Positions 1 to 11,345 of a stretch of DNA of 64,000 bases are shown one piece after another. Positions within the stretch are counted from its first letter, which is position 1. Every line of letters starts with the position of its first letter. This DNA is from Loripinus fragilis (Eukaryota; Mollusca; Bivalvia; Lucinida; Lucinidae): the NCBI GenBank assembly GCA_964019695.1, contig OZ026530.1, forward strand, positions 39,058,944 to 39,122,943. Reading direction: 5' to 3'. The notes under the pieces are model-generated. The model saw only the letters and a list, made by a program, of their open reading frames with translations, was not told the origin of the DNA and searched no databases. The position numbers and the translations under genes are program-made.

Positions 1-178
1 CTCAGTATTATCACATCAAATATATATACTAGGTTGGCTGCTTGTAACTGCATATCAATTACTTTTTGGTCGGGGGATTTGCCATCTCCTCTGATGGCTA
101 TTTTTTTAAAAGATATTTGCAATAATTTCACTTACAACAGTTTTCCCACCCAAAATCCATTTTTTGTCTTCGGATTTC

Positions 179-221
179 AGTGCAACACTGTCGTAACTTA
201 AAGTTACGACAGTGTTGCACT
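179..221. repeat. 43-bp perfect palindrome
   Basis: Two 21-base arms, perfectly complementary, surround one central base. The right arm contains GTTACGACAGTGTTGCACT. The same arm sequence recurs near 5.7-6.0 kb, so this is part of a family rather than a chance palindrome. It could extrude as a cruciform or fold as a hairpin. No flanking target duplication was identified. Confidence 0.9.
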
Positions 222-448
222 ATATTAGTTGCTGTATTTGATTCTAACTTCAAAGCAACACTGTTGTAAGTGATTATATTTAAGTTAAAATAGTTGCATT
301 TAATTCATTAAAATCGTCAACATAAAATACATTGCTTGAAAACTACTGCAGCATACAGAAAAATGTTCAAATATGGCAATTTCATTGTTTTTGTGCCAAT
401 ACAAATGTAGTAGAATGATTCTACCATCTCGGCTACCTTTAATATTCA

Positions 449-575
449 TATTGGCGATCTTAATTATAAATAACTTGGCTACATTAATCTAATTGTCCAT
501 TTTGGCAACCTTAAAAATTAATTATAACTATTGGCAACCTTAAAAATTAACCATAAATATTGGCAACCTTTATCA
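449..575. repeat. short tandem repeat, about 28 bp
   Basis: About four diverged units beginning with TTGGCAACCTTAAAAATTAA lie head to tail. The middle two are nearly identical and the outer ones are degenerate. Confidence 0.75.
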
Positions 576-1981
576 TTATTAATAAACTATGATAGTATCA
601 CATTTAAATAGCCGCAACTGCCTGCAACATTCAGGCGGCAAACAGGACCAACCAGAATAATAGGCCAATACAGGAAAAACATACAGGTAGATAAAGTTAT
701 ATAAGTGGTCATTTCTCTAGATGCGAAAGTTTTCTTTATTCAAATAATTTCTTATGGACCCAGCAATTTCCTTTTAACCCAGTTACAGGGACTCGGTCTT
801 GGACTTTGGATAATGCAGCAGACCTAGAGCATGGCTTACTGGGCCAGTACAACTATTCTTGATTAATAATATTATATAAAAACCTGTTTATCTGCAATGG
901 AGCTATATATTCTTAAGGCTTCCACAAACAAAATATTACATATTAGTTGTTACAATGTTCATTTAGCAATGAAAGTAGTTAGTTATACTTAGTTCCATTT
1001 TTAGTTAATTGAAAAGATCCTAAATTTTGGACACCTTAGTCTGAGCAAACAGTTAAAATCTATCTGTAGGAGCAGTTTAATCAGGCTCTACATTATTTAC
1101 CATTAAGTATTTGGGAAAATGTATAAAACATCTTCTTGTCTAAAACTAACTGGCCTGATTTGGAAATGATTTAATTGGCACAAATTGTCATTGGCCGACC
1201 ATGCATAGCTTTACCAAGATTACTCAAGATGAATTTCATCCGTTGAAAAACATGGCTGCCATGGATCTGTACCTGAGTTAGCCATTTAGCAGATTCAAAT
1301 AACTTATGGTTTTAATGATAATTCCATTGAGGGTCTTCATCCTTTTAACTTCCTCAATATTATTTAAACATTACGATGTGAAGTCATATAGAAACTGCTG
1401 ATCCATCAGTTTAAGACTAATAGCTGGATGACAAAGTCAGGTTGTCAAGGAGAAATGCCTTATGGTTGATGAGATTGTGAAGGTCAACACTCAATATGCA
1501 TCAGAGGTTAGACTTGCAATGTGTTAGGGGGTTGGATTACCATGCAAAAAGAAAAATTGACCAGGGTCTGGTTGGGAAGATTTTCTTTTCTTTACCAGAT
1601 CCCAAGGATAATAAAATTAAGGGTGAGATAACCCAGTCAGGACATCACAAAAGCGTCTTCTGCATAGTTTGATGGTTGCATCCATTATTGAGATTATTGA
1701 GAGGGTCAATGTCATTTCTTTTTCGGATGAACACATGAAGAGAATGACAGATAATTTGAGATTTTATGCCACTGCACACCCTGCCTGCAGGTGCAATAAA
1801 ATTATAGTGCATGCGAAGAAGCTACTCTTAATTTTACACCATGATTTACAGGATAGGTAGGACTTAGGTTCTGGGCTACCCAGTGTCAGTATGATGTCAC
1901 TGGATGAAGTGATATTTCAAGCATCTGGGGCATGATCATTCTGCAGATCTAAAACTGACCATTGGCCACCTAGTAACATCC
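576..1981. other. no gene recognised
   Basis: AT-rich sequence without convincing splice sites, long frames or clear repeats. The longest open frame (1669-1860, 63 codons) has no recognisable motif and is what chance would give in such sequence. Confidence 0.6.
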
Positions 1982-2606
1982 AGACATACAAGTGATATGA
2001 CCGAAAGATTGTTGAAAGCGATATAAAACATACAAATACCATTCTGTTTAATGAATACTGCTAATATTATAATAAGTTTCAAACAACCTGAAAAATTTCT
2101 GGTGTAAGGAATATGTAAAGCAATGTGAGGCTGGCCTTATCTAGCCTACCCTACCCTAGGGGAAGTAGCCTAGCTGTCCAGACTGGTTGGCAGATTTGTA
2201 TGAGCATAAGATAATGAGGTTAGGATAGCCTTACTTAGCCTAGTGGCAGCCAGGATTATGTGGGGTATGTAGTCTGTCTGACAGTGATATGACAGAAAGG
2301 TTGTTGAAAGCCATATTAAACACACATATACCATTCTGTTTAATGAATACTGATCAATTCAATACTGCTGATATAATAAGTTTCAAACAACCTGAAAAAA
2401 TTCTGGTGTAAGCCGGAATATGTAAAGCAATGTGAGACTGGCCTTATCTAGCCTACTCTACCCTAGGGAAGTAGCCTAGCTGTCCAAACTGGTTGGCAGA
2501 GTTGTATGAGCAGGATAAGGTCACCATAAGAAAATGAGGTTAGGATATCCTTACTTAGCCTAATGTGGCAGCCAGGATTTTGTCAGGTATGTAGTCTATC
2601 TGACAG
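1982..2606. repeat. tandem duplication, two units of about 300-320 bp
   Basis: Positions about 1988-2280 and 2283-2605 match over nearly their whole length. Both contain, in order, GTGATATGAC, TTTAATGAATACTG, GTTTCAAACAACCTGAAAAA, AGCAATGTGAG and GTAGCCTAGCTGTCCA. The second unit has small insertions, and by eye identity is near 90%. No coding frame is preserved. Confidence 0.85.
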
Positions 2607-4560
2607 ACCAGGAGGGTGGGTGGGATAGGGTTAGGTAATGTCCCCCCTCCCCCCCCCCCTCCCCCCCCCTGGCAGTTAGGGTTGGTTTGGGTAGGATAAG
2701 GTACAGTTGCCCAACTAGTTTACTAATGGTGTCATCGCCTAGTCAACCAGACATGCGTGGTTGGTAGGGTAGGTTAAGCTATGGTCACCCCACTTAATCA
2801 AGTATGGTCAGGGTAGCCTAGTCTTGCTGACAGGCAGGATTGGGTGTGGTAGGGTAAGGCTGCCCTAGTTAAGATAAAGAGAAACCAAGCCTAGCCTATC
2901 TAAAATGCATGGTTGTGAGGGCTATGTTAATTTATGTATGGTTACCGTACTATTTTGGTTAGGATAGCCCAGCCTAGCCTCTTGGATGGGTTGGGTAAGG
3001 TACAGTTGCCCTATTTAAGATAGCCCAACTTAGGTTAGGGTAGCCTAGCCTAGTCAACTGCAGGGCTGAGTTGGGTAGGTTAAGGATTTGTCACCCTACA
3101 GGCTTTTAGTAAGATTAGGATAGCCTACCAGAAGTGGCAGTCAGGGTAGGGTAGGGTCAACCTACTGGTAAGGGCCAGCCCCACCAAATCTAGCATACTT
3201 GGCAGGCAGAATTGCACTGGATGGGTAGGGGTGTATAGTAGACCCACTGGTTAGTGTAATGGTATGCTAGTCTTTACACTTTATGCTACCCTAGGATATG
3301 ATATGAGCAAATCATACCCTGGGCTGGGGTAAGGTAGGTAGCAGTAGGGGATCTTCATTATATCAAGGTTGCAAATAGTATGCCATACCAAAGGGTACAG
3401 TGATTTTGTTACCTGCGCATCCTGCATCTTTTGCGCATAAGTTTTTATCTCAGCGAGTCCTGGCGAGTCCCGGGATGCAATAGTATTGCAGACTTTTCAT
3501 TAAAAATAGTGTATTGGACTCATAAATTTGCAGTTGGGACTCATTGATATTAGAAACAGCGAGTCCCAGGACCCATAAGCCAAAAATTGTAAATGAATCA
3601 CTGAGGGTAGGTATGAAAAGTTAAGATATTTGGTTGGCTAGGGTAGGGCTTAGGAAATGCAAGGCTTGGTCAGCTAACCTGTCCTACTTCATGGGCATGG
3701 TTTGAGGGATTGGGTAGGCTTATGCTATGGTCACCCTACTAGTTAGGGTATTATGTAGAAAACATGCCTTTCCTTAGAATTTACCAATGAGGGTAAACAA
3801 GAGTACAAGACCCATCCACGATAGACTAGCTCACCCCCCTACTTGGTAGGCAGGGTGATAAGGTATAGTTTAGTCTGGGTAGTTTGCCTTATAGTATTGA
3901 CAATACTAGTTATATAGTAGGGAAAAGCCTTAAGGTAAAATCTGAACTGTACATAGAAAAGGTAAGGTAGGTTATGGTAGACTTGCCTATGTAGGGGAGA
4001 GATTAGGTTCGCTGAGACTAGGTTAGGCAAACCTACCCTACACAGCTCTACTTTTTCTTGAAGACAGGGTGATGGAGGACATGGCAGGTATGGTTAACCT
4101 AACAAGGTTTGTGGTAGGATACCATCTTCTAACTTAACCTTAATTCACCAGGTACCCCAGTTTAATGTAGGTTCAGCCTACTGATTAGGGTAGGGGTATG
4201 AGATATCATTTCCATAGCCTAGCCTACCAGGTTTGGGTGGTTAATAATAAAGGCTTAAGTTAGATCTTGCATAGGGTATTGTCACCCTACTTGGGTTAGG
4301 CTATATAGGGCCAGGTAGTCTTCCTTAACTACTACTAGAATCAGAATCATAGGATTCTTGACATCTGACTATGACTAAAATAAGATAAAAGTAGCTGTGT
4401 TAGGTCCTTCCCTAAGGTAAATATAGTTCCTTACTTTGAAAGGCTAGGCATGGCTAGGCTATGGTTAAGTGAGCAAAGCCTAGGCTATGCTAGTCTACTT
4501 TATACTACCCCACCTTAACCTACCCTACCTGGTTAACAGGGAGGTTTTGGATTATCATCC
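2607..4560. repeat. degenerate satellite of GGTTAGG/TAGCCTA motifs
   Basis: Nearly 2 kb made of decayed variants of a unit with GGTTGGGTAGG, GGTTAAGGT, GTCACCCTACT and AGGGTAGCCTAGCCTA. The period is hard to fix (tens of bases to about 100) because the units are strongly diverged. The preceding tandem duplication ends in the same motifs, so the array may have grown from it. A poly-C run of about 25 bases lies at 2640-2668. Confidence 0.7.
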
Positions 4561-4785
4561 TAGATAGGGTAGTTGTAAGTTGTGTTTTATAAGATGCTGA
4601 ATATGGCAGGGAATATCACTTTTTTGTAAAGGTTATTCTAAAGTTCCTATAATGATTGTCTTTTTTCCTCTGTATGTGAGAATTCTATGTCAACGCTTGT
4701 TTGGGAAGGATCTACTGACTCAGGTTATCATACATATCTTATTTGTTTATAATACTGGTGTTACTTTAACCCATATAAGCCTGGC

Positions 4786-4925
4786 ATCCTTTCTGTGACA
4801 CATAGGTGAACAGTGCAGACCCAGCTCAAATGCTGCAGATTTTTTTTTCTTCGTTGTTTTCATATAAGCTTGGCATCCTTTCTGTGGGACATAGGTGAAT
4901 AGTGCAGACCCAGCTCAGGGTCTCC
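4786..4925. repeat. MITE fragments, AACCCATATAAGCC family
   Basis: Two partial copies in tandem of a dispersed element whose end reads ACCCATATAAGCCTGGCATC, followed by GTGCAGACCCAGCTCA. Related copies occur in the opposite orientation at 8776-8894 and with both ends at 63558-63736. Confidence 0.75.
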
Positions 4926-5689
4926 ACTGTTTGCTTACAGAATGTTCTATTAAGATTTTAATAAAGATGAAAAATACCACCCAACAACCCTTAAAATAGA
5001 AACAGACCGGTCCTATTGATAAGAATGGGAAATTCCATTTAGCTTAAATGGTTTAAGTTGATACTTCTTTCCCTTGTGGGGTAGATTATGGGCAGGTTTA
5101 CAATCTGATTGTATTAGGCTTGTCATTTTTATATAGCCAGCTATTAAAAAAAGTAGTTAGTTTTTATCAAAAACCATTTAATACCCCATCAAACTCATTT
5201 AATACCCTCATTTTTACCTATAATTGCCATTTTCATAGCATTTCATTCCATCAACATTTGTGTCATTTTCAACCTTAGAAAAGATCTTCTAGGGCTTGAG
5301 AGTTATGATACTTGATACTGACTTACGTCTAGGGAAGTTAACCACCATCTAAATGATCTTCATAGGTGTATAAATGCATATTTGATCTTGGCCTAAACGT
5401 CATGGTTCACCATTGATGAATTTTTGTAGATCTTCACTATTTATAGTCCATTTCTCAAGAAAAACTTAAAATTAATAATGCAATTCAGAATTAGCCCATG
5501 CCAGCCTGAACCTTTTAAAGATTGTGCTCCCTTGAAGATGTGTCAGAGCCTTTGTCAGAATTGGCAGATTTTTTTCCGTAGTTTTCAAGATGGCAAAATC
5601 CATTTAAGCTATTATGTACAGTATTAAGAATGAACAGTATGATGTCATTTTTACATATATGATGTCATAAATTCAAGACAAATAGCTAG
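4926..5689. other. no gene recognised
   Basis: AT-rich, without significant frames or clear repeats apart from a short direct repeat of TTTAATACCC near 5180-5215. Confidence 0.55.
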
Positions 5690-6036
5690 ATACAACAGTA
5701 TTGCACTGAACAAATTAATCAATACTTGTATTGTTTTCAATGCAACAGTGTTGTATGTGACACTGTTGCAGTTACATCAGTGTTGCACTCAGAGAACACA
5801 GTCTTCAGCTTAAATCTCAGTGCAACAGTGTCGTATGTAAAGTTACGACAGTATTGCGTTCAAGGAATTGACACTTGTGAGATACAGCAAAATGCCTAAT
5901 TTAATATTACTGGAGAAATATTAACAACACATTTAGGACATTTTCACAGATTATGTAAATATGTTTTATAGATTCAAAACTGCAAAAAAGTACATTTCTG
6001 AAAAAATTGCAGTTACGACAGTGTTGCGTTGAACCC
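5690..6036. repeat. cluster of the 179-221 palindrome family
   Basis: Four sites carry the arm motif in either orientation: about 5693-5712, 5739-5793, 5819-5866 and 6011-6034. The 5819-5866 copy is an imperfect palindrome with the same organisation as the 43-bp one at 179-221. Confidence 0.8.
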
Positions 6037-6189
6037 ACGAATTGGTCTCATTTTAATGAATAACCCAAAAATTTTAATGAGATGAATAATGGGCTAAGTT
6101 TTTAATGAATAGTGAATACCAGGCCCCCCCCCCATCCAGACCCTCATTTTAGGAAGGGTAGGCACACATTTTTTTTAATCATTTTTTTT

Positions 6190-6323
6190 CTGGAAAAAAA
6201 TATATCATTTTATGCATTTTGAAAGGCATTTTGAAAAAAATATATAAATAACTTTATGCATTTTGAAAGGCATGAGGTTTTGCCTTTCAAAATGCAAAAA
6301 AAATTATATATATTTTTCCAGAA
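6190..6323. repeat. imperfect hairpin, AT-rich
   Basis: Left arm TCTGGAAAAAAATATAT...GCATTTTGAAAGGCA is matched by an inverted right arm ending in TTTTCCAGA. An extra copy of GCATTTTGAAAGGCAT lies in the loop. Probably a small MITE. Confidence 0.7.
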
Positions 6324-6777
6324 AACTTGAAAAGAATTCTAGGCTTCACCATTAAATTTAGGTAGGGCCAGTATACCCTAAACACAGTTGTTTTTATTTG
6401 GCCTTACAGGTATCCAGAATGAAAAGGAGTATTATAAAAGAACAACTTTTTATTTTATATGGTACCTAGTACAAATGATACATATTTTTTCTGGCCATCT
6501 GATACAGAAAGCCTGATCAATGAACTGAGGTATTGATTCCGTATCACTATTTCCCATAACGAGGCTAACGGCAGCTACCGTTTTTTGCGACAACGTTACA
6601 TAAAGTAAATTTCAAGCGTGGAACCAGAGACGGAAAACATGATGGTGTAATGTCAAGAAATGAAACGTAAAGGCAAATGTTCCCGCAAAGACCAAAACAA
6701 TTTATAAAATCAGAATAATGTAAAAAAAAAAGTATATTATTATAATAGTAACTTGATCTGGCATACAGTATCAGGTC

Positions 6778-6852
6778 TCGTGGATGAGGTGAGGTCATAC
6801 CATCTGATCACTGCATCTCTGGTGATCCAATGGTATGACCTCATCCACTAGA
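6778..6852. repeat. hairpin with about 27-bp arms
   Basis: The arms contain GAGGTCATACCATCTGATCA and its near-perfect inverse, with a short loop around TGCATCTCTG. Confidence 0.75.
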
Positions 6853-7128
6853 CATGATGTGTAATTGTGTGATATATGCAAATTTAACTGTACCAAATAC
6901 TCATGAGTTGGCCAATATATAGTTCAGTTAACTTATATAGGGTTACTGCCCTTTATTATTTTTTCGGTGAACATTATCTAGATACATGTAAGGTATTCTA
7001 ACTCACAAGCATCCTTTGATATCCCAACAATGAATCTATTTCTTATGTCCTCTTGATAATTTTTATAAAATGCCTCTAATATTATTGAGTATGACATGGG
7101 GGGAGGGACATTTCCATTGTTCTATCTT

Positions 7129-7680
7129 CACTGTCTGTATCGAGCTCCGGATCGGCCGTTTTTTGGAAGCGGAGCGGACCACCCAAGATGGCGGACCATT
7201 CAACACAGGCAAGGTAGGTGTCTCATTGTATTCAATATGATTACTGTATGAAGCATGCATCAGCAGAACGAGCCAAATTACCGCATGTAGAATTGATTTA
7301 TCTGCATAAAACAGCAAGTTCTGTGGCGAAAAATATACACAGTTTCTTGCATCGGTTCATTGAAATGTCTTTTTCTGTGCTGGTAATTTTTGAAGCGATG
7401 ACCCAAATATTTCCTTGTCATTCCTTTGAAACTGCATGTATATATCGGTATCATATCTATGAACTACGATGCGCAATTCAGTTTCAATCCAGACGCCGAA
7501 AACCGTAATAAAATCCCTTGGCTGGTTTTTTAGAAATAGTTGTTTATGCTAGCCGTGTAAGCGGCAATTGTCGACGGATTGGCCTAGCTAGTTCAACACA
7601 AATTATGCCACTATATGCAGTCATTTGTCAACGGATTGGCTCGCAAAAATCATGAAAATGTCTACGGATTGGACGAACTT
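7129..7680 (+). repeat. 552-bp dispersed repeat, forward copy
   Basis: Matches the reverse complement of 17560-18111 from end to end with about 94% identity by eye. It contains AAGATGGCGGACC near its start and several copies of ACGGATTGG near its end. An open frame at 7218-7508 is also largely open in the other copy, but most differences between the copies change an amino acid, so there is no sign of protein-level selection. I do not recognise the family. Confidence 0.85.
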
Positions 7681-7689
7681 TGGTCTTCA

Positions 7690-8660
7690 CAGACAACAGG
7701 CTAAACTCTTTTCATTTTGTCTGTTGATACCTTTGCAAACACTTTGGACTCAAACCAGGACTAACAAAATGACTTGTGGTAGTGTCGGTCCTGATCTGGG
7801 TCCACACTGTTTGACACCCTGACGATACACTCCTGGAAGAACGTTTTGAAAACGTTCAAATTTGAGAAACAAATCCTACTTTAGACACCACAAAAGCATG
7901 ACAAAAATACCAACATCAAGACATGTTGTCCCTATTGTCGGGCCTGGTCTAAATCCATTGTGTAGGGCCTGATCTTAATATTGTTGGGCCTGATCTTAAT
8001 CCATTTTGTTGGGCCTGATCTTCACCCATATTGTAGGGCCTGATCTAAATCTATGTTGTCAGGTCTGATCTTAATCCATATTGTAGGGCCTGATCTTAAT
8101 AAATATTGTAGGGCCTGATCTTAACCCATATTGTTGGGCCTGCTCTAAATCCTTATCTAGGGCCTGATCTTAACCCATATTGTAGGGCCTTATCCAAATC
8201 GATATGTAGGGTCCAATGTTAATCAATATTGTAGGGCCTGATCTAAATCCTTATTGTAGGGCCTGATCTTTATCAATATTGTATGGTCTGATCTTAATCA
8301 ATATTGTTTGGCCTGCTCTTGATCCAAGCGGTTTGAATCTGACCACATTCATTTGCTATTATCATTTGCGTACAAATTGCATTCAGATGGATGTGTTTGA
8401 TCTTGAACAAACCACTTTTTAAATTCTGGTTGCTGATATATTGTCGATTGGCACTCTAAGCAAATTTGTCTGCTGATAACCTTTGAAAACAGCTTTGATC
8501 CAGATCAGGCCCGACATCCTCTCATGTTTGAACTGGGTTTAAACTATTTTGTATTCTGGTCGCATCTCTAAAAAATAATTGCTTCGAGGTCGCATTTAAC
8601 CTTTGAAAACATTTTGGATCCAGCTCAGACCCAACGACATTCGGTGCTGTGGTTTCAACC
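7690..8660. repeat. minisatellite of about 30-bp units with flanking decayed units
   Basis: The core at about 7925-8330 holds roughly 13-14 units of the form ATTGTAGGGCCTGATCTTAA plus TCCAT. Longer flanking units at about 7690-7810, 8460-8520 and 8590-8640 share ACCTTTGAAAACA and GATCCAGATCAG, suggesting the 30-mers expanded inside an older repeat. It is not CRISPR-like: no unique spacers of constant size, and the context is eukaryotic. Confidence 0.85.
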
Positions 8661-8775
8661 CATACTATGCCTAATGGTATTTCCTATCCTTATCATTCAG
8701 ACAAATCTGTTTCCGTTTTAAGTCATGCTGGGTAGTATTTTTCATTTACATTCAAATTTAGATAGAACATTCGAT

Positions 8776-8894
8776 AAACAAACAGTGTCTGTCAGTGGAG
8801 ACCCTGATCAGATGCCGCGTTTTGCAGCGTCTGATCTGGCTCTGTACAGTTTGCCTATGTCTCACAAAAAGACGCTAGGCTTATATGGGTTAAT
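8776..8894 (-). repeat. MITE copy, AACCCATATAAGCC family
   Basis: An internal hairpin (CCCTGATCAGATGC against GCGTCTGATCTGG) is followed by CTATGTCTCACAAAAAGACG and a terminal CTAGGCTTATATGGGTTAA. This is the reverse complement of the type seen at 4786-4925. Confidence 0.8.
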
Positions 8895-8899
8895 GTGTT

Positions 8900-10154
8900 C
8901 TTGAGGCCCCCAGGGGGAGTCTGTACTCCCTTGCTCCCTTAAAATAATGCATTTATCTCCCAAAATCCATGAAAAAAAATCCTCAGCTCCCTGAAAGTAT
9001 TTTGTCTTGCTTCGCAAATCCCTAAAATTAATCCAGCTTCTCCCCAAATCCCCAAAAATATTAGCCAATTCTCCATAAAATGTATTTTCTATCCGTAGAA
9101 TTAAAATCACATACTTAAAAACTATGAAGCAATACGCAAGCACATGACTTAATGTTCCCTTAATATTTTGCGTCATACATGTAACGACAGAGCTTAGCCA
9201 AATAAAACATATATAATTATTTTAATGTAATACATGATATATAGCTCAAAGTATGAGGTCATCCTTAAAATGCTATTGTTGTACCTGGTAGAGTAGCTAT
9301 TTATATGGAGGAGTGCTCTCTAGAATATTTGTTTTAAATTAGGGGCAGACCATTTGCTTTTCTGGTAAGATGGAGGGAGGGGCCTTTTCTTTTTTCCAAC
9401 AGCTTAAATTTGAATATTTTTAAAGAAAGTGAAAGCATTTAATTTTTGTAACTGTACAAAGTCTTTTTACAATTTGATCAGCATCCTTCAAAGTTTTATA
9501 AAAAATCAGTGAGTCAACTAGAGAGAGTGCGCATGTAGCCCTGTAAGGATGGGGAATGACACTTGTCCTAGGGGGTCGGGGAACATGCTCCCCCAGGAAA
9601 TTTTTGAAAAAAGGCTAATATGGTGCATTCTGAGCGTTCCGAAATAATCAACCTAAAAATCAACAACTTTAGGGATAATAAATCAACAACAACAAAAATT
9701 ATTTGGCCTTCGATCAATCCATATGTGCATGTAAATAAACAAAAACATTTTATAAAGGGGTCTTGGGGCATTAGTGCCCCCCCCCCTCCCAGAAGCAAAG
9801 ATTTAAAAGAAAAAAAAAATAAATAAAATGGAGGCTTTTCCTTTAAGATATGAGATTTTTATATATTTTTTTTACTTTTTGGCAGTGTTCACTAAATCCC
9901 TAGAACTATGAGCTTGCTCCCTAGATCCCCTAAAATAATTACCAGTGCTCCACAGCTCCCTAAAAATAAAATAACAGCGATCCTCCCCAACCCCCCGGGG
10001 GCCAGATCTTGCTGTCTTGAGGCTGTCTGTGCTCTATGCATTTTCCTCATGGTATCCTATTCGGCATATTTTGACCATATTCACGTAATTTATTATATTT
10101 TGTTAATATTGGGTATTACTAAATATTTTCCCCAAGTGCGACAGACATAACACA
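8900..10154. repeat. decayed CTCCCTAAAAT-rich repeat
   Basis: Several blocks with CTCCCTAAAAT, AATCCCCAAAAATA and CCCCCGGGGGCC occur at about 8905-9060 and 9890-10010, with an opposite-strand CCTAGGGGGTCGGGG block near 9568. They look like fragments of one element. The frames that run through this region are low-complexity and not credible genes. Confidence 0.5.
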
Positions 10155-10257
10155 TTACCCAGCAGGCACATGTCGTCGTATTGACGTCAATGTGACGTCA
10201 TTACATCGCATTGACGTCGACACGACGTTACTTTGTTGTTCTGTGTCTGCTGGGTAA
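10155..10257. mobile_element. 103-bp MITE ending TTACCCAGCAG
   Basis: Inverted termini TTACCCAGCAGGCACA and TGTCTGCTGGGTAA enclose several ACGTC-containing blocks (GTATTGACGTCAATGTGACG). The compact palindromic form is that of a non-autonomous DNA element. TSD not resolved (possibly the TTA or TAA itself). Confidence 0.8.
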
Positions 10258-10434
10258 GGACAACCATTATTCAAACCAATGATGCTGACTTAAGAGTTAT
10301 TTGTTAATTTGCCGAAACTTGTGTTTCATACAAATTCAAATGTCTTAATCCAGTCGAGTCGAATAAGCAAATCGTAGGCCGTTATTTTATTCACTGGAAA
10401 CCCCAGTTTCTTGTACTTCAATAACAGACGACTC

Positions 10435-10720
10435 TATGGCGAAGATTTGGTACCAGTAAAATCTATTTAAGCGTCCCAGTGGCTTACACTGCTGTCCGTT
10501 CTAAGGAGGCGGCTCTGTTGTTGTTGATTCATTGTTTATTGTTATTGTTGTACGTTTATGTCCATTCTAGTTTGCAATCATCTTGATGGGGAAGAGAGAA
10601 CTGGTTGCTTTGTTTGGTTTGTCTTGCTGGTGTCTCGTGATTGTTGTGTGACTCTTTCTCGCGGTGCAATGAGTTTGTCTGCAGTTTGTGATTGTGGTAT
10701 TTCCTGATCATACTCACTTT
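10435..10720 (+). repeat. GTT-rich dispersed repeat, copy 1
   Basis: Begins GGCGAAGATTTGG and contains GTTCTAAGG, a GTT-rich stretch, CAATCATCTTGATGGGGAAG, TGTGATTGTTGTGTG and GTGGTATTTCCTGATCATAC. Other copies lie at 15835-16135, 43990-44275, 44325-44535, 44905-45005 and, reversed, 61012-61160. The three 2.2-kb units at 21.7-33.1 kb each contain one as well. Confidence 0.85.
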
Positions 10721-11274
10721 TTCCTATAATCACAACCTCGAACGAAAAATACATATTGCTTCGAGTCCCAACGTATAACTACAAAGCCGTACGTTTTATT
10801 AATACGCTCGCGCGCTAAGGTAAACGTTCTGACTGTCTGCATGCTGTTATACTCTGCTGTGCCTGAAAAATTGTACCGAAAGTCGTAGATAAATAAATCG
10901 TACGATGCCCGTGGCAAATGTAACTGGGGCATAAGAGATTGAATTATATATATTTACGCAATGCCGAGGCTATACAACTTTTCATGTTCAACTCAACTGA
11001 GCACAAAAGTTATCACGCTCATAAATGTTAAAATGCTGACAATTGTTTGTATTTTAACATTTTTAGCATGATACATACTTTAGGTGTATGCAAGATGCAG
11101 GGGTGTGGAAATATTAAAATTATCCACTTGTCCAGCCTGAGGGCAAATAAAGGGCCATTATGTACTTGTCAAAAGAAAAGTGTACTTGTCCGAAAGAACA
11201 GATTAACTTAAACCTTTCTGTGCTTAAACAATTTACGCTTTCGAAACAGTATACAACTAGATATCATCTATCTT
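10721..11274. other. no gene recognised
   Basis: The only regular feature is a recurring ACTTGTC motif from about 11125 to 11500 (GTACTTGTCCGAAAG and similar), too irregular to define a unit. Confidence 0.5.
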
Positions 11275-11345
11275 GTAAACAGTGTAGATCCAGATCAGCT
11301 GGCTTCTTCAAAAGCCAGTTGATCTGGATCCACACTGTTTTCAAT
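11275..11345. repeat. hairpin, AGTGTAGATCCAGATCAG family
   Basis: Arms of about 33 bases (AAACAGTGTAGATCCAGATC and its inverse) flank a 4-base loop. The same GATCAG/ACAGTGTAGA hairpin type recurs at 18385-18440, 21243-21316, 47536-47606 and 53003-53070. Confidence 0.9.

Noticed and set aside
2607..4560. Telomere-like GGTTAGG motifs
   Set aside because: Motifs are interrupted, mixed in strand and not in (TTAGGG)n register. A degenerate satellite explains them better than an interstitial telomere.
7218..7508. 96-codon frame also open in the inverted copy at 17754-18023
   Set aside because: The two frames differ mainly by amino-acid-changing substitutions, lack any known motif and lie wholly in a dispersed repeat. 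Shared openness follows from recent common origin.
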